Shown here: piece after piece, positions 1 to 6,274 of the stretch
Numbering within the stretch: position 1 is the stretch's first letter
Layout: each line of letters starts with the position of its first letter
DNA from: Clostridiales bacterium
Lineage (GTDB): Bacteria; Bacillota_A; Clostridia; Oscillospirales; Acutalibacteraceae
DNA length: 9,310 nt
NCBI GenBank assembly: GCA_009774735.1
Contig: VSOH01000047.1
Span: 1-9,310 of the forward strand
Direction: 5' to 3'
Made by a program: the position numbers and the translations under genes
Notes under the pieces: model-generated
Told to the model about the DNA's origin: nothing
Seen by the model: the letters and a program-made list of their open reading frames with translations, nothing else
Databases searched by the model: none

Positions 1-406
1 TAATTATAGGGGATGTAATATAATACGGCAGATTTGCACATACTTTAACTGAGTCGCAGTCGCTGAATTTATCGCTGATAAGCTGTTTTAAATCAAGCTC
101 CATAACATCGGCATTTATAATTTCAAGATTATTGCAGTCAGCCAGAGTTTCTCCAAGCACAGGCAGCAATCTTTTGTCAAGCTCAATACTTATTACCTTA
201 TCGGCAACACGGCAAAGCTCCTTTGTCAACACACCAAGACCCGGACCAATCTCGATAACTCCGATTTTACCATCTGAGCACAAACTGTCTGCCATTGCGG
301 GGCAAACGTCAGGATTGATTAAGAAGTTCTGACCCAGTGCCTTTGAAAAGGTAAAGCCGTGCTTCATTAATATTCTTTTTACAGTGTTAATATCATATAA
401 ATTCAT
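1..406 (-). CDS. rsmA: 16S rRNA dimethyladenosine transferase RsmA/KsgA, 5' part (partial)
   Basis: This enzyme uses S-adenosylmethionine to dimethylate two adjacent adenines near the 3' end of 16S rRNA during small-subunit assembly. Only the first 135 residues lie in the window; the gene continues past position 1. The reverse-strand translation shows the family's N-terminal ALGQNFL (about residues 23-29). It then shows the SAM-binding motif VIEIGPGLG (50-58), the acidic ISIELD (72-77) that contacts the ribose, NAD (98-100), and the catalytic NLPYYITSP (125-133). An in-frame ATG six bases upstream (412-410) would add two residues. The 406 start is preferred because a weak AGG sits 9 bases before it but only 3 before the other. 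The gene is divergent from the marR operon and has its own promoter. Identification is by motif and is secure; the exact start is less so. Confidence 0.95.
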   Translation of the reverse strand, partial: MNLYDINTVKRILMKHGFTFSKALGQNFLINPDVCPAMADSLCSDGKIGVIEIGPGLGVLTKELCRVADKVISIELDKRLLPVLGETLADCNNLEIINADVMELDLKQLISDKFSDCDSVKVCANLPYYITSPII

Positions 407-452
407 AGTCATATACCTATTAATGTATTAAAAGCCTGTTTGGCATTTGAAT

Positions 453-481
453 ATTTTAACACATTCACAAATAGTTTACAA
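453..481 (-). promoter_or_regulatory. Predicted sigma-A promoter of rsmA
   Basis: On the minus strand, TTGTAA (481-476) and TAAAAT (458-453) are separated by 17 bases. A TG one base before the -10 makes it an extended -10 element. Transcription would begin near 446, giving a leader of about 40 bases before rsmA. The -35 box lies only 8 bases from the -35 box of the divergent marR promoter. It is predicted from sequence match and position only. Confidence 0.55.
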
Positions 482-489
482 CCTTTATC

Positions 490-517
490 TTGACATTTTA
501 TGATTAAATGCTATAAT
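490..517 (+). promoter_or_regulatory. Strong sigma-A promoter of the marR-ABC operon
   Basis: TTGACA (490-495) and TATAAT (512-517) are both exact consensus hexamers, separated by 16 bases. TG at 509-510 one base before the -10 adds an extended -10 element. Such a promoter should be very active unless repressed, and a perfect inverted repeat begins three bases downstream. The predicted start of transcription, about 523-525, falls inside that repeat. This is the arrangement expected of a repressor-controlled drug-response operon. Confidence 0.85.
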
Positions 518-520
518 ACC

Positions 521-546
521 TTAGCCGACTAAAGTTAGTCGGCTAA
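521..546. promoter_or_regulatory. Perfect inverted repeat, predicted MarR operator
   Basis: Two 12-base arms, TTAGCCGACTAA (521-532) and TTAGTCGGCTAA (535-546), are exact reverse complements around a 2-base centre. Each arm is itself almost a palindrome (TTAG-y-CG-r-CTAA, with one mismatched pair). The site could therefore hold one repressor dimer centrally or two dimers 14 bases apart. It sits just downstream of the -10 box and covers the predicted transcription start, so binding would block initiation or promoter clearance. MarR-family repressors commonly bind palindromes of this size over their own promoters. In RNA, the repeat would also form a stable hairpin near the 5' end of the message. 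That MarR is the protein binding here is inferred from position. Confidence 0.8.
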
Positions 547-555
547 ATTAACCGC

Positions 556-560
556 AGAGG
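556..560 (+). promoter_or_regulatory. Ribosome binding site of marR
   Basis: AGAGG lies 9 bases before the ATG at 570, just after the operator palindrome. It supports 570 as the start codon and leaves the site outside the hairpin that the palindrome could form in the mRNA. Confidence 0.7.
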
Positions 561-569
561 ATTGAATTT

Positions 570-1028
570 ATGGGATTTAAAAAGCACAATGTACCGCCGC
601 CAAGGGGAATGATCGGGCCGCGGATAATGTGCCTGTCAAGGCTTATGCGTCAGAAATTCAATGAAGCAGCGGCTGAGCAGGGGCTGTTTTCCGGTCAGCA
701 GGATATCATTTTTCTGCTGGTGGAAAACGAAGGAATCACATTAAGCAAGCTTGCCGAAAAGCTTGAGGTTTCCGCTGCAACTGCCAGTGTATCTGTTAAG
801 AGAATGGAAAAAGCGGGCTTTATTGTGAAAAGGCAGGATGAAAATGATGCCCGTATTACACGTCTTTATCCAACAGAAAAGGCGAAAAGAGCACCTGATA
901 ATATCAGGAAAAGAATGGATGAGCTTGAAAAGGAGCTGAGCCGAAGCTTCACACCCAGTGAAATGGAAATGCTCAGCGATATGCTTGACAAATCAATATG
1001 TAATATCCTTGAAAGGAGTGAGGATTAA
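570..1028 (+). CDS. MarR-family transcriptional repressor
   Basis: A 152-residue protein, the usual MarR length of about 140-150, expected to act as a DNA-binding dimer that releases its operator when it binds a small molecule. The winged helix-turn-helix is clear. ITLSKLAEKLEVSAATAS (about 56-73) forms helices 3 and 4, and VKRMEKAGFI (about 75-84) ends the recognition region. The wing carries the family's acidic-basic pattern DENDARITRLYPT (about 89-101). The C-terminal helix, rich in Glu, Met and Leu (from about residue 108), would pair with the N-terminal helices for dimerisation. The N-terminus VPPPRGMIGPRI is unusual but contiguous. The gene sits between a perfect palindrome and two ABC exporter genes. 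Autorepression and control of the exporter are the natural inference, but the inducing ligand cannot be read from sequence. Its stop overlaps the next start by one base. Confidence 0.93.
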   Translation: MGFKKHNVPPPRGMIGPRIMCLSRLMRQKFNEAAAEQGLFSGQQDIIFLLVENEGITLSKLAEKLEVSAATASVSVKRMEKAGFIVKRQDENDARITRLYPTEKAKRAPDNIRKRMDELEKELSRSFTPSEMEMLSDMLDKSICNILERSED

Positions 1029-2779
1029 TGATAAAAAAACTTGCCCAATATATGAAGGGCTTGTGGGGACTTGCAATCATAAGCGCCTCAGGAATGATAA
1101 TTGAGGCAATTTGTGAGCTGGCCCTGCCTTCCCTTGCCAGCAATATTTATCATATGGTTGACAATGCGGTCGATATAAGTGCAACGAAGGCTAAGGTGTT
1201 TCAATATGGAATATTTATGCTGCTGCTTGCAGTCATCGGACTTTGCGGAGGTCTGGCAACAATGAAAACCTCAGCAATAGCCAGCCAGAAGTTTGCATAC
1301 AGACTAAGATCGGATATGTTCAAAAAAATCAGCAGATTTTCATTTAAGAATATTGACGAATTTTCTACAGCATCATTGACAACGAGAATGACAAATGATG
1401 TAACAACTCTCCAGAATGTTGTTATGATGTCGCTTCGTATTCTTGTAAGGGTGCCTGCTCTGCTGATTGTGTCGGCAGTATTTGCTGCAAGAATAAACCT
1501 TAAAATGTCTGCTACGCTTTTGATATTACTGCCTATTTTTGCAGTTATTATAGCGGTTGTTTTGAAATTTGGTTTCCCCATGTTCCAGAAAATGCAAAAG
1601 CGTGTTGACAGTGTTAACCGTGTTGTGCAGGAAAACCTGATTGGAATAAGAGTTGTTAAAGCCTTTGTTCGTGAGAAGTATGAAAAAAAGAAATTCCATA
1701 AGGTATCCGACGAGCTTGCAAATCAGGGCGCAAAGGCGTCGGGACTGATTGTAATTGTTATGCCTGTTATGATGCTTCTGTTCAATGCAGTAATTGTTTT
1801 TGTATACTATAAAGGAAGTCTTGATGCCGTTAACGGCATTATGCAGGTTGAACAGGTATCGGTATTTGCATCATATATTGCACAGATTTTAATGAATCTT
1901 ATGATGGTTTCAATGATGCTTTTAATGCTTGCAAGAGGTAAGGCATGCGGTGACCGTGTGGTTGAGGTGTTAGATACTGACATTGATATTACCAACCCTG
2001 AAAATGCTTATATTCCTGATGCATCTTCTCTGAGGGGTGATGTTGAATTTAAAAATGTATCCTTCAAATATTCAACTGATTCGTCCGGTGACAACATACT
2101 TGACAACATCAATTTCAAGGTGAACGCAGGTGAAATCGTCGGTATTGTTGGCGGAACGGGCTGCGGTAAATCAAGTATGGTAAATCTTATACCCAGACTT
2201 TATGATGCAACGGAAGGTCAGGTTTTAATTGATGGTGTAGATGTTAAAAACTATGATTTAACAGCGCTTCGTGATATGATCGGTGTTGTTCTGCAGAAAA
2301 ATGTATTGTTCACGGGAACAATCAAAGATAATATCCGCTGGGGTAATAAAAATGCAACAGATGAGGAAGTCATTGCAGCATGTAAGGCTGCACAGGCACA
2401 CGACTTTATTATAGCTCAGCCTGACGGATACGATACCAATCTTGCACAGGGAGGCTTGAATCTGTCGGGAGGTCAGAAGCAAAGGCTTTGTATTGCAAGG
2501 GCAATGATTAAAAATCCTAAAATTCTTATTCTTGATGACTCTACAAGTGCTGTTGATACAGCAACTGAAGCAAAAATCAGAGAAAGCTTTTATACGGAGC
2601 ATGCAGGTACAACGGTATTCATTATTGCTCAGCGTATTTCCTCTGTAATGAATGCAGATAAAATTCTTGTTGTTGATGACGGTGAAGTAAAAGCAATCGG
2701 TACACATGATGAGCTGCTGGAGAGCAGTGAAATCTATCAGGAAATTTATACAACACAGCAAAAGGGGGTGCTTGAATAA
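1028..2779 (+). CDS. ABC exporter half-transporter with degenerate ATPase site (heterodimer subunit 1)
   Basis: A 583-residue fused membrane/ATPase protein of the multidrug exporter type. Six hydrophobic segments lie within about residues 13-305, followed by the nucleotide-binding domain. Visible motifs are Walker A GGTGCGKS (375-382), Q-loop VVLQKN, signature LSGGQ (479-483) and Walker B ILILDD (499-504). The catalytic Glu after Walker B is Asp504, and the H-loop His is replaced by Gln535 (IIAQRIS). These two substitutions mark the non-hydrolysing-site partner in heterodimeric exporters such as TM287/288, BmrCD and LmrCD. Its own canonical LSGGQ would serve the active site of the partner. 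AAAGGAG at 1012-1018 lies 9 bases before the start, which overlaps the marR stop as TAATG. The substrate is unknown; drugs, lipids or peptides are all possible. Confidence 0.95.
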   Translation: MIKKLAQYMKGLWGLAIISASGMIIEAICELALPSLASNIYHMVDNAVDISATKAKVFQYGIFMLLLAVIGLCGGLATMKTSAIASQKFAYRLRSDMFKKISRFSFKNIDEFSTASLTTRMTNDVTTLQNVVMMSLRILVRVPALLIVSAVFAARINLKMSATLLILLPIFAVIIAVVLKFGFPMFQKMQKRVDSVNRVVQENLIGIRVVKAFVREKYEKKKFHKVSDELANQGAKASGLIVIVMPVMMLLFNAVIVFVYYKGSLDAVNGIMQVEQVSVFASYIAQILMNLMMVSMMLLMLARGKACGDRVVEVLDTDIDITNPENAYIPDASSLRGDVEFKNVSFKYSTDSSGDNILDNINFKVNAGEIVGIVGGTGCGKSSMVNLIPRLYDATEGQVLIDGVDVKNYDLTALRDMIGVVLQKNVLFTGTIKDNIRWGNKNATDEEVIAACKAAQAHDFIIAQPDGYDTNLAQGGLNLSGGQKQRLCIARAMIKNPKILILDDSTSAVDTATEAKIRESFYTEHAGTTVFIIAQRISSVMNADKILVVDDGEVKAIGTHDELLESSEIYQEIYTTQQKGVLE

Positions 2780-4632
2780 TGCCGCCAATGGGACCGCACG
2801 GGAATACTGATTTTAAAAAACCGAAAAATGCCAAAAAAACCTTTGGAAGAATACTGCAGTATATGGGCAAAAGCAAAATGTTTCTGTTTGTTGTATTTAT
2901 TATGCTTGTTCTGAGCACCGTCTGCTCTATTGGTGCTTCATACTGTCTTAAGCCAATACTGGACGGTGTTGCAGAGTCTATTAAAAATGCAAGCTTTGAC
3001 ACGGAAGGGAAGCGTATTCTGATTACAAATCTTGCACAGCTTTCCGCACTGTATATAGGTGCAGCAATATTTTCTTTTGTGCAAAGTAAAATTATGGTTA
3101 AAATTGCATATTCAACAACAAATCTTATAAGAAAAGATTTGTTCAATCATATGCAGACCTTGCCGCTCAGCTATTTTGATTCACGTACGCATGGTGAAAT
3201 AATGAGCAGCTTTACAAATGATGTTGATAATATTCAGATGATGCTTGAGCAGTCAATGGTACAGCTTGTCAGCTCTGCCTTCACCTTTGTCGGTATCGTG
3301 GCAGTTATGATTAAACTCAGTCCTGCAATGTTTGCAATTGCATTGATATTCCTTTTGATTATGCTTTTGGCAGTTACTAAAATAGGAAAGCAGTCAAGAA
3401 AATATTTCAGACTTCAGCAGGAAAATCTGGGAGTTATGAATGGTAATATTGAAGAAAATATTGAGGGACTTAAGGTTATTAAGGTATTCAATCACGAAGA
3501 ACAGTCAAATATGGAATTTGGCAAGACCAATGAGGAGTTCCGGAAAGCTGCTACAAATGCAAACTTTTTTTCAGGAATTATGGGTCCATGCTCCACAGGC
3601 ATAAACAATGCAAGCTATGCATCGGTTGCACTTGTAGGCGGTGTTTTAGCATTGACAGGCAGACTCAGTATCGGTACGTTTTTCACCTTTCTCAGCTATT
3701 CAAAACAATTCACCCAGCCGATTAATCAGATTGCAAACCAGATGAATACCGTATTTTCTGCCCTTGCAGGTGCTGAAAGGGTATTCAAAATAATGGATAT
3801 TGACAGAGAAACTGACGATGGTACAGTAACACTTTCTGCAGAAAAAAATTCCGACGGCAAAAAGTGGTTCTGGCTTGATGAAAATAAAAAAATACCTGTC
3901 GAGGGTAAGGTGGTTTTTGAGAATGTTGATTTTGGCTATGTTCCCGAAAAGCAGGTGCTTAAAGATATTAATCTGTACGCAAATCCGGGTCAGAAAATTG
4001 CATTTGTCGGCTCAACGGGAGCAGGCAAAACTACAATAACAAACCTGATTAATCGTTTTTATGATATCCAGGATGGAACAATCACATATGATGGTATTGA
4101 TATCAAACGCATAAAAAAGGATGATTTAAGAAGAAGTCTTGCAATCGTTCTGCAGGATACGCATATGTTTACGGGCACAATTATGGATAATATACGCTAC
4201 GGAAGGCTTGATGCCACTGATGAGGAATGTATTGATGCTGCAAAGCTTGCATCCGCACATTCTTTTATCAGACGTCTGCCTGATGGCTACAACACTGTTA
4301 TAACAGGCGACGGCGGCAACCTTTCCCAGGGTCAGCGCCAGCTCCTCGCAATTGCCAGAGCCGCAGTTGCAGACCCGCCGGTCATGATTCTTGATGAGGC
4401 AACGAGCTCAATTGATACAAGAACAGAGATGCATATTGAGCATGGTATGGACCGATTGATGATTGGCAGAACGGTTTTTGTAATCGCTCACAGACTTTCA
4501 ACAGTCAGAAATTCCAATGCAATTATGGTGCTTGAAAACGGCGAAATAATTGAACGCGGCAGTCATAGCGACTTGCTGGAATTAAAAGGCAGGTATTATG
4601 AGCTGTGTACAGGTAAGGCAAAATTAAGCTGA
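2779..4632 (+). CDS. ABC exporter half-transporter with canonical ATPase site (heterodimer subunit 2)
   Basis: A 617-residue fused membrane/ATPase protein, the partner of the preceding one. A Pro/Gly-rich start (MPPMGPHG) and a basic segment precede six membrane helices. The ATPase domain has Walker A GSTGAGKT (411-418), Q-loop VLQDTH, Walker B VMILDE with catalytic Glu540, and H-loop His571 (VIAHRLS). The signature is the variant LSQGQ (515-519), as in TM288-type subunits. The degenerate site, formed with the Walker motifs of subunit 1, therefore also has a non-canonical signature. About 40 residues rich in charged and aromatic residues (AEKNSDGKKWFWLDENKK) link the membrane and ATPase domains. 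Its start overlaps the previous stop as TAATG, with a strong AAAGGGGG at 2761-2768. Coupled translation would favour a 1:1 ratio. The transported substrate cannot be told from sequence. Confidence 0.95.
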   Translation: MPPMGPHGNTDFKKPKNAKKTFGRILQYMGKSKMFLFVVFIMLVLSTVCSIGASYCLKPILDGVAESIKNASFDTEGKRILITNLAQLSALYIGAAIFSFVQSKIMVKIAYSTTNLIRKDLFNHMQTLPLSYFDSRTHGEIMSSFTNDVDNIQMMLEQSMVQLVSSAFTFVGIVAVMIKLSPAMFAIALIFLLIMLLAVTKIGKQSRKYFRLQQENLGVMNGNIEENIEGLKVIKVFNHEEQSNMEFGKTNEEFRKAATNANFFSGIMGPCSTGINNASYASVALVGGVLALTGRLSIGTFFTFLSYSKQFTQPINQIANQMNTVFSALAGAERVFKIMDIDRETDDGTVTLSAEKNSDGKKWFWLDENKKIPVEGKVVFENVDFGYVPEKQVLKDINLYANPGQKIAFVGSTGAGKTTITNLINRFYDIQDGTITYDGIDIKRIKKDDLRRSLAIVLQDTHMFTGTIMDNIRYGRLDATDEECIDAAKLASAHSFIRRLPDGYNTVITGDGGNLSQGQRQLLAIARAAVADPPVMILDEATSSIDTRTEMHIEHGMDRLMIGRTVFVIAHRLSTVRNSNAIMVLENGEIIERGSHSDLLELKGRYYELCTGKAKLS

Positions 4633-4738
4633 CAGAGTGAATTATTATACGGATAATTCGTATATTGTGGTATGCTTTTTTTCCTGACCACAACTTGTAG
4701 TATGTCAAAATTTTATTGAAAATATCGTTAAAAAGGAC

Positions 4739-4767
4739 TTTACAAACTCGGGTATAAGTGATATAAT
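4739..4767 (+). promoter_or_regulatory. Predicted promoter of the SPGTG surface-protein gene
   Basis: TTTACA (4739-4744) and TATAAT (4762-4767) are separated by 17 bases, with TG at 4759-4760 giving an extended -10. The predicted start is near 4774, leaving an AT-rich leader of about 44 bases. The promoter separates the surface-protein gene from the upstream exporter operon. The rest of 4633-4738 is AT-rich and shows only weak hairpins. Confidence 0.75.
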
Positions 4768-4805
4768 TTAGCTGTCTTAAATGTTAAATACTAAAATTAT
4801 ATTTT

Positions 4806-4811
4806 GAGGTG
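4806..4811 (+). promoter_or_regulatory. Ribosome binding site that fixes the surface-protein start
   Basis: GAGGTG lies 6 bases before the ATG at 4818. A GTG in the same frame at 4809 would lie inside this site and add three residues (MLF) before the typical MKKF signal-peptide start, so 4818 is preferred. Confidence 0.8.
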
Positions 4812-4817
4812 TTATTT

Positions 4818-5360
4818 ATGAAAAAGTTTTTATCAGTAATGCTTGCTGCAGTAATGGCTGTTTCTGTTTTTGCAGTATCAGTTATTCCGGCAATGGCAGC
4901 TCCAAGTCCGACAGCTACAACAGCTACAAAGAAGGGTCCAACAACAACAGTTAATGGTGCTATAAATACCATTGATGTTACCTATACACCTGACAAAAAT
5001 AATTCAAACAAAATTACTTTTGAATACACAGGTGAAGGCACTGTTGTGGGCTGGACAAACAACCTTGCAAAACTCGGTTATGTTGAGGGCACTGACTTTA
5101 CAGCAGTTGAAAATCCTGACGGCACTTACACCATCACATTAATGAATGCTGATGCTATAAAGGATTTTGACAACGGTAAAGTAATTGTAGATGTTAAGGT
5201 TAAGTTTGACACAACAACTACATCCGGTCCGACAAAGAAGAATGATTCTTCAAAATCACCGGGAACCGGTATTGCTACAACAGTAATTGCCGGTAGCATT
5301 GCTGTTGCAGGTGCAGGTATTGCAGTTCTTTCAGCTACTAAAAAAAGAGATGCTGAATAA
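4818..5360 (+). CDS. Small secreted protein with SPGTG cell-wall sorting signal (putative sortase B substrate)
   Basis: A 180-residue protein of unrecognised family. Residues 1-28 form a signal peptide: MKKF, a hydrophobic core, and a probable cleavage after AMA or AMAA. A Thr/Pro-rich segment follows (about 29-45). The body (about 46-132) appears beta-rich, includes ITFEYTGEGTVVGWTNN, and has no cysteine. A Thr/Ser/Lys linker leads to SPGTG (147-151), a hydrophobic stretch of Ala, Val, Ile and Gly, and the basic tail KKRDAE. That tripartite end is a sortase sorting signal. SPGTG fits the (S/P)PxTG pattern reported for Clostridioides difficile sortase B, and a class B sortase is encoded next. 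The protein is thus likely cut between Thr150 and Gly151 and linked to peptidoglycan. It has its own promoter and is followed by a terminator. Binding partner or structural role is unknown. Confidence 0.85.
   Translation: MKKFLSVMLAAVMAVSVFAVSVIPAMAAPSPTATTATKKGPTTTVNGAINTIDVTYTPDKNNSNKITFEYTGEGTVVGWTNNLAKLGYVEGTDFTAVENPDGTYTITLMNADAIKDFDNGKVIVDVKVKFDTTTTSGPTKKNDSSKSPGTGIATTVIAGSIAVAGAGIAVLSATKKRDAE
5256..5357 (+). other. Cell-wall sorting signal (SPGTG, hydrophobic segment, basic tail)
   Basis: Codons 147-180 of the surface protein. They encode SPGTG, then about 22 mostly hydrophobic residues (IATTVIAGSIAVAGAGIAVL), then SATKKRDAE. The hydrophobic span and basic end would hold the protein in the membrane until a sortase cleaves within TG. 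It differs from the classical LPxTG in having Ser at the first position and Gly at the third. Confidence 0.8.
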
Positions 5361-5377
5361 TCAATAATTAAAATAAA

Positions 5378-5410
5378 GCCTGTTTGCCATTATGGTAAAC
5401 AGGTCTTTTT
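5378..5410 (+). terminator. Rho-independent terminator between surface-protein and sortase genes
   Basis: CCTGTTTGCC (5379-5388) pairs with GGTAAACAGG (5394-5403) over 10 pairs, including one G-U wobble, around the loop ATTAT. TCTTTTT follows (5404-5410). It starts 18 bases after the surface-protein stop and ends 18 bases before the sortase ATG. It should end most transcripts after the substrate gene. Confidence 0.88.
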
Positions 5411-5428
5411 AGTGTATCGGGTGATTTT

Positions 5429-6274
5429 ATGAAATCGGATGAAAATATGAATAAAAATGAAAATGCTAATGACGAAGCATATCAGGAATATTATGATAAG
5501 TATTATAATGAAGATAAGAAAAAGAAAAATGCAAAGCTTATTATTATATTTTTAATTGTATTTGTTTTGATTTTCTGCGGTGTTTATTTCGGCATTCAGA
5601 TTTATAACAATCATATAAATGAAACTCCGACTGACACAACCGTGCCCACAACTGTGAGCGAGGTTCAGCAAAAGGTTGAAAATCCAATTGATTTTGCTTC
5701 ACTTCAGGCAGCAAACAGCGAAATTTACGCATATATCAAAATTGAAGATACAAATGTCGACTATCCTATTGTGCAAAGTGCAACAGATGATGAGTTTTAT
5801 CTCAGACATACTGCTGAGGATAAAAGCTGGTCAGCAAGCGGTGCGGTTTATACAGAATCAGTTAATACCAAAACCTTTAACGACAGGGTAACCGTTATTT
5901 ATGGTCATAATGGTTACGGTGATACGTTTTTCACCACCCTGCACAGATTTGAAAAAGAGGATTTTTTCAACAATCACCCCTATTTCTATATTTATACCCC
6001 TGAAAAGAAGCTGACTTATCAGGTGATATCAGCCTTTAAATATGATGACCGACATATTATGAATTCCTTTAACTTTGCAGATACCGTTCAGTTTTTGGAA
6101 TTTGAACAATACCTATCAAATCCGTCCTCTGCTTTAAAAAATGTCAGAACACAGCTTGATAAAGAGCTTGACGAAGACAGTAAAATCGTTGTGCTTTCAA
6201 CCTGTATAACAAATCAGAAAAGCAGCAGGTACCTTGTATGTGGAGTATTAGTAAAAGATGAACAAACCTATTGA
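5429..6274 (+). CDS. srtB: Class B sortase
   Basis: A 281-residue membrane-anchored transpeptidase. It cleaves sorting signals through a cysteine thioester and joins the protein to a peptidoglycan amine. It has a short cytoplasmic tail rich in Asn, Tyr, Glu and Lys (1-36), one membrane anchor (37-56), a Thr/Pro spacer, then the catalytic domain outside. The class B start IEDTNVDYPIVQ is followed by YLRH. The triad is visible as His160 in YGHN, Cys259 in LSTC and Arg267 in SSRYLV. The size matches the family. The start has only a modest GGGTGA (5419-5424) with a short 4-base spacer; Met7 is an alternative without a better site. No clear promoter lies between the upstream terminator and the start, so expression may rely on read-through. 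Its 3' end overlaps the LCP gene by 17 bases. The adjacent SPGTG protein is the obvious candidate substrate. Confidence 0.93.
   Translation: MKSDENMNKNENANDEAYQEYYDKYYNEDKKKKNAKLIIIFLIVFVLIFCGVYFGIQIYNNHINETPTDTTVPTTVSEVQQKVENPIDFASLQAANSEIYAYIKIEDTNVDYPIVQSATDDEFYLRHTAEDKSWSASGAVYTESVNTKTFNDRVTVIYGHNGYGDTFFTTLHRFEKEDFFNNHPYFYIYTPEKKLTYQVISAFKYDDRHIMNSFNFADTVQFLEFEQYLSNPSSALKNVRTQLDKELDEDSKIVVLSTCITNQKSSRYLVCGVLVKDEQTY

Noticed and set aside
431..446. Sequence AAAGCCTGTTTGGC resembles the left arm of the terminator at 5378-5410.
   Set aside because: It lacks the matching right arm and T-run on the plus strand, and on the minus strand gives only a 3-pair stem. Probably coincidental.
2258..3146. 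Long reverse-strand open frames across the two ABC transporter genes.
   Set aside because: They lie opposite well-supported genes with clear motifs, have no ribosome-binding sites or recognisable domains, and their composition is that of antisense reading.
4646..4682. Possible terminator after the ABC exporter operon: TATACG/CGTATA with a 7-base loop, and a run of seven T at 4676-4682.
   Set aside because: The stem is only six pairs, AT-rich, and ends 11 bases before the T-run, so it does not have the usual terminator layout. An operon end is still likely here because a new promoter follows.
4665..4693. Inverted repeat TTGTGGT / ACCACAA around a 15-base spacer.
   Set aside because: The seven-pair stem has a long loop containing the T-run. 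It could be an operator or chance; there is no regulator match or second copy to support it.
4809..4811. GTG start for the surface protein, three codons upstream of the ATG.
   Set aside because: It falls within the GAGGTG ribosome-binding site of the ATG at 4818 and would place MLF ahead of a standard signal peptide.
4911..4929. Short direct repeat of ACAGCTACAA in the surface-protein gene.
   Set aside because: It simply encodes the Thr-rich linker after the signal peptide; too short to suggest a mobile or regulatory repeat.
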